64,000 bases of DNA from Burkholderiaceae bacterium. Lineage in GTDB: Bacteria; Pseudomonadota; Gammaproteobacteria; Burkholderiales; Burkholderiaceae_C. The position numbers and the translations under genes were made by a program. The notes under the pieces are model-generated. The model saw nothing but the letters and a program-made list of their open reading frames with translations. It ran no database searches and had not been told where the DNA came from. Shown piece after piece: positions 46,737 through 55,420 of this stretch. Every line of letters begins with the position of its first letter. Position 1 is the first letter of the stretch. Where the stretch lies: contig JAHCKM010000001.1 of assembly GCA_026125795.1 (NCBI GenBank), positions 2,074,600 through 2,138,599 on the forward strand. Direction: 5' to 3'.

Positions 46737-47525
46737 ATGGATCTGGGCATCAAGGGCAAATGGGCGCTGGTGTGCGCCGCCAGCAAGGGGCTCGGCAAGG
46801 GCTGCGCGACCGCGCTTGCGCGCGAAGGCGTCAACGTGGTGATCACCGCGCGCGGCGCCGAGACACTCGAGGCCACCGCAGCCGAGCTGCGCCGGCTGCC
46901 TGGTGCGGGGCAGGTGATCGCGGTGGCCGGCGACATCGCCACGCCGGAGAACCGCAAGGCCGCGCTCGCCGCGTGCCCGCAGGTGGACATCCTGGTCAAC
47001 AACGCCGGCGGCCCGCCGCCGGGCGACTTCCGCGACTGGAGCCGCGACGAGTGGATCCAGGCCATCGACACCAACATGTTGACGCCGATCGAGCTGATCA
47101 AGGCGACCGTCGATGCGATGTGCGAACGTGGCTTCGGCCGCATCGTCAACATCACCTCGAGTTCGGTGAAGGCGCCGATCGACGTGCTCGGCTTGAGCAA
47201 CGGCGCACGCAGCGGACTCACCGGCTTCGTGGCCGGGCTGGCGCGGCAATCGCGCCTGGCCTCGCGCAACGTCACGATCAACAATCTGCTGCCCGGCATC
47301 TTCGACACCGATCGTGTCACCGCCACGCTCAAGGGCCAGGCCGCAAAGACCGGCAAGACGATCGAGGAGCTGAAAGAGGCGCGCAAGGCCACCGTGCCGG
47401 CGCGGCGCTACGGCACACCCGAGGAGTTCGGCCAGGTCTGCGCGTTCCTGTGCAGCGCGCAGGCGGCCTACCTCACCGGGCAGAACATCCTGCTCGATGG
47501 CGGCGCGTACCCCGGCACGTATTGA
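46737..47525 (+). CDS. SDR-family oxidoreductase with altered catalytic motif
   Basis: A 262-residue short-chain dehydrogenase fold: CAASKGLGKG (about 13-22) binds the cofactor, NNAGG (88-92) is the structural motif and ITSSSVKAP holds Ser141-143. At the position of the canonical YxxxK it has SNGAR (Ser154, Arg158). An 'SN..R' form occurs in a distinct SDR subgroup, so catalysis may differ or be absent. It begins 4 nt after the efflux operon and may be co-transcribed with it. Confidence 0.87.
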   Translation: MDLGIKGKWALVCAASKGLGKGCATALAREGVNVVITARGAETLEATAAELRRLPGAGQVIAVAGDIATPENRKAALAACPQVDILVNNAGGPPPGDFRDWSRDEWIQAIDTNMLTPIELIKATVDAMCERGFGRIVNITSSSVKAPIDVLGLSNGARSGLTGFVAGLARQSRLASRNVTINNLLPGIFDTDRVTATLKGQAAKTGKTIEELKEARKATVPARRYGTPEEFGQVCAFLCSAQAAYLTGQNILLDGGAYPGTY

Positions 47526-47527
47526 GC

Positions 47528-47613
47528 GTCCCCGGGGACGGGCCGAAGCCCGGCCCGCCCCCGCGGGGGTCAAGGAGCTCGGAAGCGGCCCGTCGTTCCT
47601 GGAAAGGCCAGGA
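47528..47613. repeat. GC hairpin cluster between convergent genes
   Basis: Three palindromes: GTCCCCGGGGAC (47528-47539), CCCCCGCGGGGG (47558-47569) and TCCTGG-AAAGG-CCAGGA (47597-47613). They fill the gap between the SDR gene and the oppositely oriented PAS/receiver gene and probably act as a bidirectional stop or mRNA end. Confidence 0.5.
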
Positions 47614-47627
47614 TCCGCGGATACCGT

Positions 47628-50138
47628 TCACTGCGGCGGCGCGCGACGCAGCGGCTCTCCTTGCGCCAGAGCGGTGAGGCGGGCGACGAACTGCGGTATG
47701 TCGATCGGCTTGGTCCAGTAGTCGTCGAAGCCGGCCGCCAGCGCGCGTGCCATCTCGTTGCGACTGTTGTCGGCCGACAGCACGACGCACAGCGTCGAGG
47801 CAGGCGCGTCGACGTGGCGGATGCGCTCGAGCACCTGGTAACCGTCGAGGTCGGGGAGCTGCATGTCGATCAGCACCAGATCGGGATGCACACGCATGAC
47901 AGCGTCGATGCCCGAGCGTCCGTCGATGGCGGTGTGCAGCGCGATGTCGCCGCGGTTGGCCAGCAGCGTTTGCACGAGCAGCAGGTTCAGCGAGTTGTCT
48001 TCGATGTACAGCACCGTCAACGGCTTGCCGGGCGTCGCCAGCGCCGGCGACGATGCCGGCGCCTCGATCCGCGGGGCCGGTCTTGAGCAGGGGTCGAGCT
48101 GCTCGAGGTGCTGAAGCAGCCCGCTGCCTGCCACGTGCGCTTGCGCAAGCCACTGTTTCACCTGCGCAGGCACGTCGGGCGAATCGGCCGCGAGCTTGGC
48201 AAAGCCGAGCACCGAGTTCAACGACGTGCGCAACTGCCACCCCAGCCGCGCCATCACCTGCTCGCGCGCACGCGCGTCGGCCAGCGCAACAACGTTCTGG
48301 TGATGGCGCTGATCGGCCTGGCGCCGCTCGGTCACGTCCCAGCACACGCCGTAGACGCGGTCGTCCTGTCCAGGCGGCCCGGGCAGCACGCGGGCGCGCA
48401 GCGCGATCCAGTGCTCGCTGCCGTCGTTCCACAACACACGCATCTCGTGCTGCAGCGCGTCTCGCCGCTCGGCGTGCTCGCGGATCAAACGCTTGAGCTC
48501 CAGGCGCGTGCAGGCCGGCCGCAGGCATGCCCACAACTCGCGCAGCGGGCGCTGGCTGCCGGCCTCGAAGCCGAGCAGCTCGACCATGCGATCGCTCCAA
48601 TACAACGGCACCGCGTCGATGCTGCATTCCCAGACCCCGAGCTGTGCGGCATCGGCGGCGAAACGCGCGCGCTGCTGTTCGGTGCGCAACAGTGCGCCGG
48701 CCGCGATCTTGTCGGTGACGTCGGACACCATCGCGATCCAGCGGGTGGGGTCGTGGCGTGTCTCGGGCTGCAGTGCGATCTCGATCCAGCGCGCAAAGCC
48801 GTCGGCGCGAAGAATGCGACACCGACCCTGGAACGGCGCGGGCGCTTCGCCGCTGCGCAGCCATTGCGCCAGCGGCTTGCGATCGAGGTCGACCACGAAG
48901 CGCTGCACCCAGGCCGACCAGTTGGGCGTGGGCTCCTGCGGGTCGCACCCATGCAGCTTGTACAGCATGGTGTCCCACTCGCCTTCGCCGGTGGCCGGAT
49001 CGAGATACCAGAAACCCACACCCGACGCGGTGGCCGCCAGCTCGGCGCGCCGTGCCCAGGTCTGGGCCTGTTCGTTCACGCGCACCAGGGCGCCGATGTC
49101 CATCGACACCCCAACCAGTTCCATCGGCTGGCCGCGTGCGTCGCGGCGTGCGACGCGCCGCGTCAGCAGCGTGCGATAACTCTGCCCGTCGTCGCCCTTG
49201 ACGCGCACCACCGCGTCAACCGCCTCCTTGCTCTGCAGCGCGCGCGTGTTGGCCTCGCGAACGCCGGCCTGGTCGTCGGGATGGTGCTGCGCCATCATCC
49301 ACTCGTGGTCGAGCTCGGCTGGCGGCGGCGGCGTGTGCATGCGCTGGTGGAACACGGCATCGCCGACGATGCGGCCGGTCACCAGGCTCTGCCGCCACAC
49401 GGCGACGCCGGCCAGCTCCAGCGCCTCGAGCGCGTCGGCGGCCACCTTGCGTTGCGCGAGGTAGCGCTCGATCGTTTCGGTGTCGTCGATGATCACGCCG
49501 GCCAGGTCGGTGGGCTGGCCGTTGTCGTCCTGCGTGACGTTCACCATCATGTGCAAGTGACGCACGTCGCCATTGGGCATGCGCAGCCTGAACGGCTCGT
49601 CGGCGTAACCCGCCGAGCGTGCCTGCGCGTGCAGCAGCGCGACCACGCGCTGCTGATCGTGCGGATGGACGCGGTCGATCATCTCGCGCAGCGTCGGACG
49701 CGGTCCGTTGGCGGGGAAGCCCCACAACCGGTACGCGCTGGCATCCCATTGGCCACCATCTGCGCCGTGCACGCCGACGATCATGCCGACGCGGCCGGAG
49801 TGGCGCAGGATGTCGAGCCGGTCGAGCTTCTGCTCGGCCGTGGGCACGAAAGTGCCCTGCGGCAGGCACCAGGCCAGCCAGCCGTCGTCCCATGGCACGG
49901 CATGCCAGTGCAGATCGCCGTGGCGGCCCGGGGTGCTGCCGAAGGCGCCATCGGCGTGCTTCTCGTCGAGCTGCCCCACATCGGTGGCGAGCTGGTCGAG
50001 CTCGGTGTCATCGATGTCGCGCTCGCGCGCCCAGAGCAGCGCCGCTTCGTTGGCCTGCCAGCCGATGCGGCGGTCGGGCTCGCGTCGCACCATCAGCACA
50101 GGAGCGTGAGAGTGCTTCCAGGAGAAGTCTTGCGTCAT
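47628..50138 (-). CDS. multi-PAS protein with degenerate histidine-kinase dimerisation helix and C-terminal receiver domain
   Basis: An 836-residue soluble protein. About four PAS/PAC repeats occupy residues about 95-615 (WGFPANG..., WRQSLVTG, FWYLDPATGEGEWDTM, LGVWECSIDAVPLYWSDRMVELLGF). Around residue 634 a HisKA-like helix reads LGWQLRTSLNSVLGF where active kinases read SHELRTPLNAVLGF: the phosphoacceptor His is Trp634. No HATPase_c domain follows; an intact receiver domain does (LYIEDN, Asp758 in LVLIDMQLPDLDG, LSADN, WTKPID). It cannot autophosphorylate and must receive phosphate from another kinase or act by binding. It converges on the SDR gene. Confidence 0.85.
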   Translation of the reverse strand: MTQDFSWKHSHAPVLMVRREPDRRIGWQANEAALLWARERDIDDTELDQLATDVGQLDEKHADGAFGSTPGRHGDLHWHAVPWDDGWLAWCLPQGTFVPTAEQKLDRLDILRHSGRVGMIVGVHGADGGQWDASAYRLWGFPANGPRPTLREMIDRVHPHDQQRVVALLHAQARSAGYADEPFRLRMPNGDVRHLHMMVNVTQDDNGQPTDLAGVIIDDTETIERYLAQRKVAADALEALELAGVAVWRQSLVTGRIVGDAVFHQRMHTPPPPAELDHEWMMAQHHPDDQAGVREANTRALQSKEAVDAVVRVKGDDGQSYRTLLTRRVARRDARGQPMELVGVSMDIGALVRVNEQAQTWARRAELAATASGVGFWYLDPATGEGEWDTMLYKLHGCDPQEPTPNWSAWVQRFVVDLDRKPLAQWLRSGEAPAPFQGRCRILRADGFARWIEIALQPETRHDPTRWIAMVSDVTDKIAAGALLRTEQQRARFAADAAQLGVWECSIDAVPLYWSDRMVELLGFEAGSQRPLRELWACLRPACTRLELKRLIREHAERRDALQHEMRVLWNDGSEHWIALRARVLPGPPGQDDRVYGVCWDVTERRQADQRHHQNVVALADARAREQVMARLGWQLRTSLNSVLGFAKLAADSPDVPAQVKQWLAQAHVAGSGLLQHLEQLDPCSRPAPRIEAPASSPALATPGKPLTVLYIEDNSLNLLLVQTLLANRGDIALHTAIDGRSGIDAVMRVHPDLVLIDMQLPDLDGYQVLERIRHVDAPASTLCVVLSADNSRNEMARALAAGFDDYWTKPIDIPQFVARLTALAQGEPLRRAPPQ

Positions 50139-50368
50139 TGGCCTGTTCCCTTGAACGTCATCGGGTGCCCGGCGTTCCGCAACAGCCGTTGCGCAACGCT
50201 GTTACATCTTGATCGCCGAGGTCACCGGTTCGAAAGGGGACCGCCGAATGAAACCGCGGCAGCATGTGAAGGATTCACGCTTCGCGCCGGCCCGCGCCGT
50301 GGCCGCTCGCTTGTCGAGTTTGGGTGCGCGCCGCCGACGCTGCCGAGCCGCGGGCGCTTCGCGTTGTG

Positions 50369-50908
50369 TCAGCCGCCGAACCGGACCTCGGCCGCCGGCA
50401 CCGGCGTCACGCGGGGACCAAAGCTTTCAAGCCGAGCCAGCGTGGTCGTGTGGTGCGCCGAGATCTGCGCCGCCGTCAGCACGCCGTTGTCGATGGTGGA
50501 GTGCGCATCGGACACCAGCGTCACCGGATAACCCAGCGCCAGTGCGCGCCGCACGGTGGAGTCGACGCAGTACTCGCTCTGCAGCCCGCACACGACGAGC
50601 CCCTCGATGCCGCGCGCTTGCAGCAGCGCCTGCAGCTCGGTGTGGTGGAAAGCGTCGCAGGCGGTCTTGCGCAGGCGCAGGTCGTCCGGCTGCACCGACA
50701 GGCGCCGATCGAGCTGCCAGCCGTCGCTGCCGTGGCGCAGCGGACCGTCGTCTTCGTGCTGGATCATGAACACCGGCGCGCCGACCGCGCGCGCCCGCGC
50801 CGCGACGCCGTTGATGCGCTGGATGACTCGATCGATGTCGTATGCAGCCTCGTCGCCGTTGCACAGCTGGTGTTGCACGTCGATCACGAGCAGGGCGGTG
50901 GTGGTCAT
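50369..50908 (-). CDS. isochorismatase-family cysteine hydrolase
   Basis: A 179-residue hydrolase with the family triad: Asp10 (LLVIDVQHQL), Lys81 (LRLRKTACDAF) and Cys113 (VVCGLQSEYCVDST). The cis-peptide region before the Cys is normal. Members hydrolyse nicotinamide, isochorismate, ureidoacrylate or other amides; the substrate here cannot be assigned. The 230-nt gap to the PAS/receiver gene holds no gene I can support. Confidence 0.9.
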   Translation of the reverse strand: MTTTALLVIDVQHQLCNGDEAAYDIDRVIQRINGVAARARAVGAPVFMIQHEDDGPLRHGSDGWQLDRRLSVQPDDLRLRKTACDAFHHTELQALLQARGIEGLVVCGLQSEYCVDSTVRRALALGYPVTLVSDAHSTIDNGVLTAAQISAHHTTTLARLESFGPRVTPVPAAEVRFGG

Positions 50909-50956
50909 GTCAGTTCCTCGAGGCCACGAACGAGACGAAGCTTTGGCTCCGCAGCA

Positions 50957-51262
50957 TCATGGGGGCGCCGCGGCACCGCATTGCCAGCACTGCGTGAACG
51001 GCCCTTCGATCAGCTCGCCGCACTGGCTGCACAGCCAGCGCCGGAACGGCGGGTGGCGCAGCTGATCGAGCAGCGTGCGTGCGGCCTCGAGCTGCTCGTC
51101 GTCGGCGATCCACACTTCGGGCAGCGCCTGGTCGGGCGGGATCTCGCCGGCGATGCCGCTTGCATAGGCGCGCTGCACGCTGGCGTCGAAGCCGGCCTGG
51201 CACAGCATGTCGGTCCACAGCGTGGCCAGCGCGAGGTTGGGTGCTTGGGTCAGGCGCTTCAT
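50957..51262 (-). CDS. DUF2007-like small protein with C-terminal zinc ribbon
   Basis: A 101-residue protein. Residues 1-70 match the DUF2007 'putative signal-transducing' fold (TLWTDMLCQAGFDASVQR...EVWIADDEQLEAARTLL); the last 25 hold a CxxC-CxxC zinc ribbon (CSQCGELIEGPFTQCWQCG). Its ATG overlaps the stop of the EamA transporter gene as ATGA, so they form one transcript. Function unknown. Confidence 0.85.
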   Translation of the reverse strand: MKRLTQAPNLALATLWTDMLCQAGFDASVQRAYASGIAGEIPPDQALPEVWIADDEQLEAARTLLDQLRHPPFRRWLCSQCGELIEGPFTQCWQCGAAAPP

Positions 51263-52224
51263 CGCGGCAGCGTGGCGCGCGCGGCGTCGGCTCGCGCAGC
51301 CGCCGGGCGCCATGCCGAGCACAGGATGCCGGCCACGATCAAGGCGAATGCGGCCAGGTGATACGGCTCGGGCCACAGGCCGAGCGTGGCGCCGGAGATC
51401 AGCGCGGTGAACAGCGGCGTGAGGTTGGAGAACAGTGCCGCCATGGCCGGGCCGGCGCGCGCCACGCCCAGGCCCCAGGCCCAATAGGCGACCAGCGACG
51501 GGCCCACAGCGATGTACAGCAACGCCAGCGCCAGCGGCAGGCCCCAGCGCACGGCATGGTCGTCGCCCAGCACCAACGCCTCGCCGCCCGCCGCGGCTCC
51601 TGCCCACGCGAGGCCGAACACCACCTGCACCAGCAGAAACTGCGACCAGTCCCACGCCGGCCGGGCCTCGCCGCGCATCGACTGCGGCGGCCGCGCGAGC
51701 ATCCAGCTGTACAGCGCCCAGCAGGCGATGGCCACCAGCAACAGCAGATCGCCGGGCACGAACTGCACCTGCCCCAGCGCCAGCGGACGACCCCGCGTCA
51801 ACACGACCACCACGCCGGCCAGCGACAACGCGGCGGCCAGCAGGTCGCGCGGGCCGGGGCGCATGCGGTAGAACAGCGCGCCCACCAGCATCATCCACAG
51901 CGGCGAGCTGGCGGCGATCAAGGTCACGTTGAGCGGCGTGGACGTGCGCAGCGCCATGTACTGCATCGCGTTGTACATGCCGACGCCCAGCAGGCCGAGC
52001 ACTGCCAGATGCGGCCAGCGCTGCGCGATCTCCGCGCGCCGCTGTGCCGTGGCGAACGCATGCCAGCCGAGCGGCAGCAACAGCAACAGCGCACCGCTCC
52101 AGCGCATGAAGTTCAGCAGCAGCGGCGGCGAGTGGCTGGCCATCACGCGGCCGATCACCGCGTTGCCGGCCCACATCAACGGTGGCAGGGTCAGCAGCAG
52201 GGCCAGGCGGGCGTTCAGATGCAT
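51259..52224 (-). CDS. EamA-family (DMT) transporter
   Basis: A 321-residue inner-membrane protein with ten predicted helices in two EamA repeats (PPLMWAGNAVIGRVMA at the start; a second repeat from about residue 165). DMT/EamA proteins export small metabolites such as amino acids. ATG 52224 (MHLNARLALLL) is the first sensible start. It is divergent from the quinone oxidoreductase gene 103 nt away. Confidence 0.9.
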   Translation of the reverse strand: MHLNARLALLLTLPPLMWAGNAVIGRVMASHSPPLLLNFMRWSGALLLLLPLGWHAFATAQRRAEIAQRWPHLAVLGLLGVGMYNAMQYMALRTSTPLNVTLIAASSPLWMMLVGALFYRMRPGPRDLLAAALSLAGVVVVLTRGRPLALGQVQFVPGDLLLLVAIACWALYSWMLARPPQSMRGEARPAWDWSQFLLVQVVFGLAWAGAAAGGEALVLGDDHAVRWGLPLALALLYIAVGPSLVAYWAWGLGVARAGPAMAALFSNLTPLFTALISGATLGLWPEPYHLAAFALIVAGILCSAWRPAAARADAARATLPR

Positions 52225-52327
52225 GGACGCATCATGCCTGCGCGCGAAGCCCGGGCGCCAACAGGGCCGGACGCGCTTGGCGTACGCTTGCGAACCCAGC
52301 ACCCCCACACACAACGAGGAGACGCGC

Positions 52328-53311
52328 ATGGCCAAGGCGATCCAGATCCAGAAGACCGGCGGCCCCGAGGAGTTGAAGCTCGTCGACCTGCCGGTCGGCG
52401 AGCCCGGCCCGGGCGAGGTGCGCATCCGCCACCACGCCTGCGGTCTGAACTTCATCGACGTGTACCAGCGCACCGGCCTGTATCCGTTTCCGATGCCGCT
52501 GGTGCTCGGCAACGAGGGCGCGGGCGTGATCGAGGCGGTGGGCCCGGGCGTCACGCACGTGAAGGTGGGCGATCGCGCCGCTTATGGCACCGGCGGCCCG
52601 GGCGCGTACAGCGAGCAGCGCGTGATGAAGGCCATGGGCGTGTGCAAGCTGCCCGATGCAATCGCCTTCGACACCGCGGCGGCGATGATGCTCAAGGGCA
52701 TGACGGTGCAGTATCTGCTCAAGCGCACCCTGCCGCAGGGCGGCCTGCAGGCCGGTGATTTCGTTCTCTGGCACGCCGCCGCGGGCGGCGTGGGCTTGAT
52801 CGCGTGCCAATGGGCCAAGGCGCTCGGCTACCAGCTGATCGGCACCGCGGGCAGCGACGAGAAATGCCGGCTCGCTCAGGAGCACGGCGCGGCCCACGTC
52901 ATCAACTACAAGACCGAGAACTTCGTCGAACGGGTGAAGGCGATCACCGGCGGCAAGGGCGTCAAGGTGGTGTACGACTCGGTCGGCAAGGACACCTTCG
53001 AGGGCTCGCTCGATTGCCTGCGTCCGCTCGGGCTGCTGGCGAGCTTCGGCAACTCCTCCGGGCCGGTGGCGCCGTTTGCGCCCGGGATCCTGGGCCCCAA
53101 GGGTTCGTTGTACGTCACGCGCTGCACGCTGTTCACGCACGCGGCCACCCGAGAAGGCACGCAAGCCATGGCCGACGACCTGTTTTCGGTGGTGTCCAGC
53201 GGCGCCGTGAAGATCCGCATCGCCCAGCGTTATCCGCTGGCCGACGCGGCGCAGGCGCAACGCGATCTCGAGGCGCGCAAGACCACCGGCTCGACGGTGC
53301 TGATCCCCTGA
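52328..53311 (+). CDS. NADPH:quinone oxidoreductase (zinc-less MDR family)
   Basis: A 327-residue protein of the zinc-independent medium-chain reductase family. GLNFIDVYQRTGLYP is the quinone oxidoreductase signature region, HAAAGGVGLIACQWAKALG is the NADPH motif (AxxGxxG) and NSSGPVAPF lies near the active site. It reduces quinones or enones by one electron. Length and pattern match Qor closely. The thioredoxin-like gene begins 11 nt downstream. Confidence 0.92.
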   Translation: MAKAIQIQKTGGPEELKLVDLPVGEPGPGEVRIRHHACGLNFIDVYQRTGLYPFPMPLVLGNEGAGVIEAVGPGVTHVKVGDRAAYGTGGPGAYSEQRVMKAMGVCKLPDAIAFDTAAAMMLKGMTVQYLLKRTLPQGGLQAGDFVLWHAAAGGVGLIACQWAKALGYQLIGTAGSDEKCRLAQEHGAAHVINYKTENFVERVKAITGGKGVKVVYDSVGKDTFEGSLDCLRPLGLLASFGNSSGPVAPFAPGILGPKGSLYVTRCTLFTHAATREGTQAMADDLFSVVSSGAVKIRIAQRYPLADAAQAQRDLEARKTTGSTVLIP

Positions 53312-53322
53312 GCGGGCTGGCG

Positions 53323-54354
53323 ATGCGACGCGGCACGATCCGGCGCAGCGCCTGCGGTGCGCTGCTGGCGCTCGCGTCGCTGTTCGGCGCCGGCCTGGCG
53401 ACAGCCCAGACGCCGTCGCCGCACGCCATCGACATTCCCCCGTGGTTCCTCGACAGCTTCCTCGACATCAAGGACGAAGCCGCCAGCGTCGCCAAGGACG
53501 GCAAACGCCTGCTGCTGTACTTCGGCCAGGACGGCTGCCCGTACTGCCGCGAGCTGATGCAGACCAGCTTCACGCAGAAAGCCATCGTCGACAAGACGCG
53601 CCGGCACTTCGAGGCGGTGGCGCTCAACATCTTCGGCGACCGCGAAGTCACCTGGATCGACGGCCAGCGTTTCACTGAGAAGGCCTTCGCGCGCCACCTC
53701 AAGGTGCAGTTCACGCCGACGCTGCTGTTCCTCGATGAGCAGGGCCGGGTGACGACGCGGCTGAACGGCTATTGGCCGCCGCATCGTTTGTCGGCCGCGC
53801 TCGATTACGTGATCGCGCGACAGCACGACCAGCTGCCGCTGGCCGAGCACCTGGCTCGGCACGCTCCTGAGGCGGCGCGCGCACAGCTCAACGAGCAGCC
53901 ATGGCTGATGCGCGCGCCGTTCGACCTGCGTCGCAAGCCGCGCGGAAAGCCGCTGGCGGTGCTGTTCGAGACGCGCCACTGCCAGGCCTGCGACGAGATG
54001 CACGGCGAAGGTTTCCAGCGCGCCGAGGTGCGCACGCAGCTTGCGCGCTTCGACATTGCGCGCTTCGCGCTCGACGATCGCACCGAGGTGACGCGACCCG
54101 ACGGCAGCCGCAGCAGCGCCAGCGCGTGGGCCCGCGAGTTGCGCATCGCCTACACACCGACGGTGGTTTTCTTCGACGCCGGCAACCACGAGGTGTTTCG
54201 TTTCGAGGGCTACGTGCGGCCGTTTCACTTGGCGAGCGCGTTCGAATACGTGGCCCAGGGCGCGTACCGCACGCAGCCGGAATTTCAGCGTTTCTTGCAG
54301 CACAAGGCCGACCAGGCGCGCGCCAGCGGCAAGCCCGTCGACCTCTGGCGCTGA
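53323..54354 (+). CDS. exported protein with two thioredoxin-fold domains
   Basis: A 343-residue protein with a signal peptide (MRRGTIRRSA..., cleavage after ATAQ near residue 29). Domain 1 (about 45-165) has Cys72-Pro-Tyr-Cys75 in GQDGCPYCREL and the cis-Pro strand FTPTLLFLDEQG. Domain 2 (about 205-325) has Cys220-Gln-Ala-Cys223 in RHCQACDEM and YTPTVVFFDAG. Each resembles SoxW/thioredoxin-like periplasmic proteins; a tandem arrangement is less common. Probably a periplasmic thiol-disulfide carrier. Confidence 0.87.
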   Translation: MRRGTIRRSACGALLALASLFGAGLATAQTPSPHAIDIPPWFLDSFLDIKDEAASVAKDGKRLLLYFGQDGCPYCRELMQTSFTQKAIVDKTRRHFEAVALNIFGDREVTWIDGQRFTEKAFARHLKVQFTPTLLFLDEQGRVTTRLNGYWPPHRLSAALDYVIARQHDQLPLAEHLARHAPEAARAQLNEQPWLMRAPFDLRRKPRGKPLAVLFETRHCQACDEMHGEGFQRAEVRTQLARFDIARFALDDRTEVTRPDGSRSSASAWARELRIAYTPTVVFFDAGNHEVFRFEGYVRPFHLASAFEYVAQGAYRTQPEFQRFLQHKADQARASGKPVDLWR

Positions 54355-54432
54355 GCACAGCGTGCGCGGAACTCCGGCGCCCGCACGCGGTCATCTGGCG
54401 TTTGACCCGACGAACGCTGATGGAGGCACGAC

Positions 54433-54669
54433 ATGGACATCAAACTGCATCTGCTCGAATCGTTCGAGGCGCGCGGCTCCGACGGGCGCACCTACAAGGT
54501 GATGGGCTACGAGCGGCTGGCCCGCGATGAAGCGTTGCCGCAGACGGTGGAGCACTGGGAGCCCACCGGCACGAGCGAATACCGTCTCGCCGACGGTTCC
54601 TTCATCGACACGCAGAGCGACGGCACGATGCGCATTCACCACAACGGCGTGACGCTGCAGCGCGCCTGA
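54433..54669 (+). CDS. small conserved-type hypothetical protein
   Basis: A 78-residue soluble protein (MDIKLHLLESFEARGSDGRTYKVMGYERL...). The ATG follows GGAGG with normal spacing. The Asp/Glu-rich pattern with LADGSFIDTQSDGTMRIH suggests a small beta-rich fold. I recognise no family. It stands alone between the thioredoxin-like gene and a hairpin. Confidence 0.7.
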   Translation: MDIKLHLLESFEARGSDGRTYKVMGYERLARDEALPQTVEHWEPTGTSEYRLADGSFIDTQSDGTMRIHHNGVTLQRA

Positions 54670-54677
54670 GGCGCCGC

Positions 54678-54693
54678 GGCCGCCCGAGCGGCC
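54678..54693. terminator. hairpin between convergent small genes
   Basis: GGCCGC (54678-54683), CCGA, GCGGCC (54688-54693), no T-tract. It lies in the 32-nt gap between the 78-aa gene and the HTH gene that ends at 54702. Confidence 0.4.
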
Positions 54694-54701
54694 TCATCGT
54701 G

Positions 54702-55082
54702 TCAACCGTCGGCGCCGCCAGCGACGATGGCCTTGAGCTGCGCGCGCAGCGCGCGCCGGCCGGGGCCATCGGCGGCGCGATAGGCCGCCAGCGCCAGCTC
54801 GGTGAAGGCGCGCTCGGCCGGCGTGGGCCCCTCGCCATCGCGCGCCTCGTCGAGCCAGCCCTTGGGCCTGCCGCAATGGCGCTCGATCTGGCGCGCCAGC
54901 TTGTCGCCGATCGGGCGCGAGGACTTGATCTGGCTCCACATGCTGGGAGAAATCTCGAGCGCTGCCGCGAACGCCTGCTCCAGCCCCTTGGGCGGTGCGC
55001 CGGCGGCAAGCGCCCGTTCGGCATGGGCCTGGAACAGCGCGAGCGCATTGGTGCGGCGGCGGCGGGCGAGAGAGTCGTCCAT
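54702..55082 (-). CDS. small HTH-type regulator-like protein
   Basis: A 126-residue protein. LEQAFAAALEISPSMWSQIKSSRPIGDKLARQIERHCG (about residues 34-71) has the shape of an XRE/lambda-repressor-like helix-turn-helix, followed by a short helical tail (ERAFTELALAAYRA). It starts at ATG 55082 and is divergent from a small transcribed unit whose promoter contains a neat inverted repeat. A DNA-binding regulator is the best reading; no ligand domain is present. Confidence 0.75.
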   Translation of the reverse strand: MDDSLARRRRTNALALFQAHAERALAAGAPPKGLEQAFAAALEISPSMWSQIKSSRPIGDKLARQIERHCGRPKGWLDEARDGEGPTPAERAFTELALAAYRAADGPGRRALRAQLKAIVAGGADG

Positions 55083-55145
55083 GGGGCGCAGTCGTTGCAG
55101 CGCGACAGCGCTGCGTTCAGTTGCAGCTGAAATCGTGCTAGGGGG

Positions 55146-55175
55146 TTGACGCTTGCAGTAAAGGCACTTTACATT
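55146..55175 (+). promoter_or_regulatory. sigma70-type promoter of the 55.2-kb unit
   Basis: TTGACG (55146-55151), 18-bp spacer, TACATT (55170-55175). The -35 matches consensus at five of six positions. Transcription would start near 55182 and run toward the terminator at 55421. Confidence 0.6.
55158..55172. promoter_or_regulatory. probable operator (GTAAAG-GCA-CTTTAC)
   Basis: GTAAAG (55158-55163), GCA, CTTTAC (55167-55172): a perfect six-base inverted repeat within the promoter spacer and over the -10. It is unusually AT-rich for this genome and lies 76 bp from the divergent HTH gene's start, so that protein is the natural candidate to bind it. Confidence 0.55.
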
Positions 55176-55239
55176 GCCAGCCACTGTCACCACTCGAGAT
55201 TTGCGCTCCATTCCCATCCAATTCGCGAGGCCCACACAC

Positions 55240-55389
55240 ATGAACCGCAACCCCATCGCCATCACCACACGCAGCCAGCTCGGCGCGTGGACGTGCGTGC
55301 GCGCGGTGTTTGCGCACATGTCGCGTGACGCCAAGCTGAACTTCGGTGGTGCCAGCCCTCATCCGGGCCACGGAGGTGTGCCGTCTTAG
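55240..55389 (+). CDS. 49-residue ORF on the HTH-controlled transcript
   Basis: MNRNPIAITTRSQLGAWTCV... runs from ATG 55240 to a TAG at 55387-55389. It has no strong Shine-Dalgarno (GCGAGG about 12 bases upstream is the best). It is flanked by the promoter at 55146 and the strong terminator at 55421, so the transcript is about 270 nt. Either a small protein or a non-coding RNA would fit. No family recognised. Confidence 0.4.
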   Translation: MNRNPIAITTRSQLGAWTCVRAVFAHMSRDAKLNFGGASPHPGHGGVPS

Positions 55390-55420
55390 GACGCAACACC
55401 GCCCACTCTGTATCCACAGG

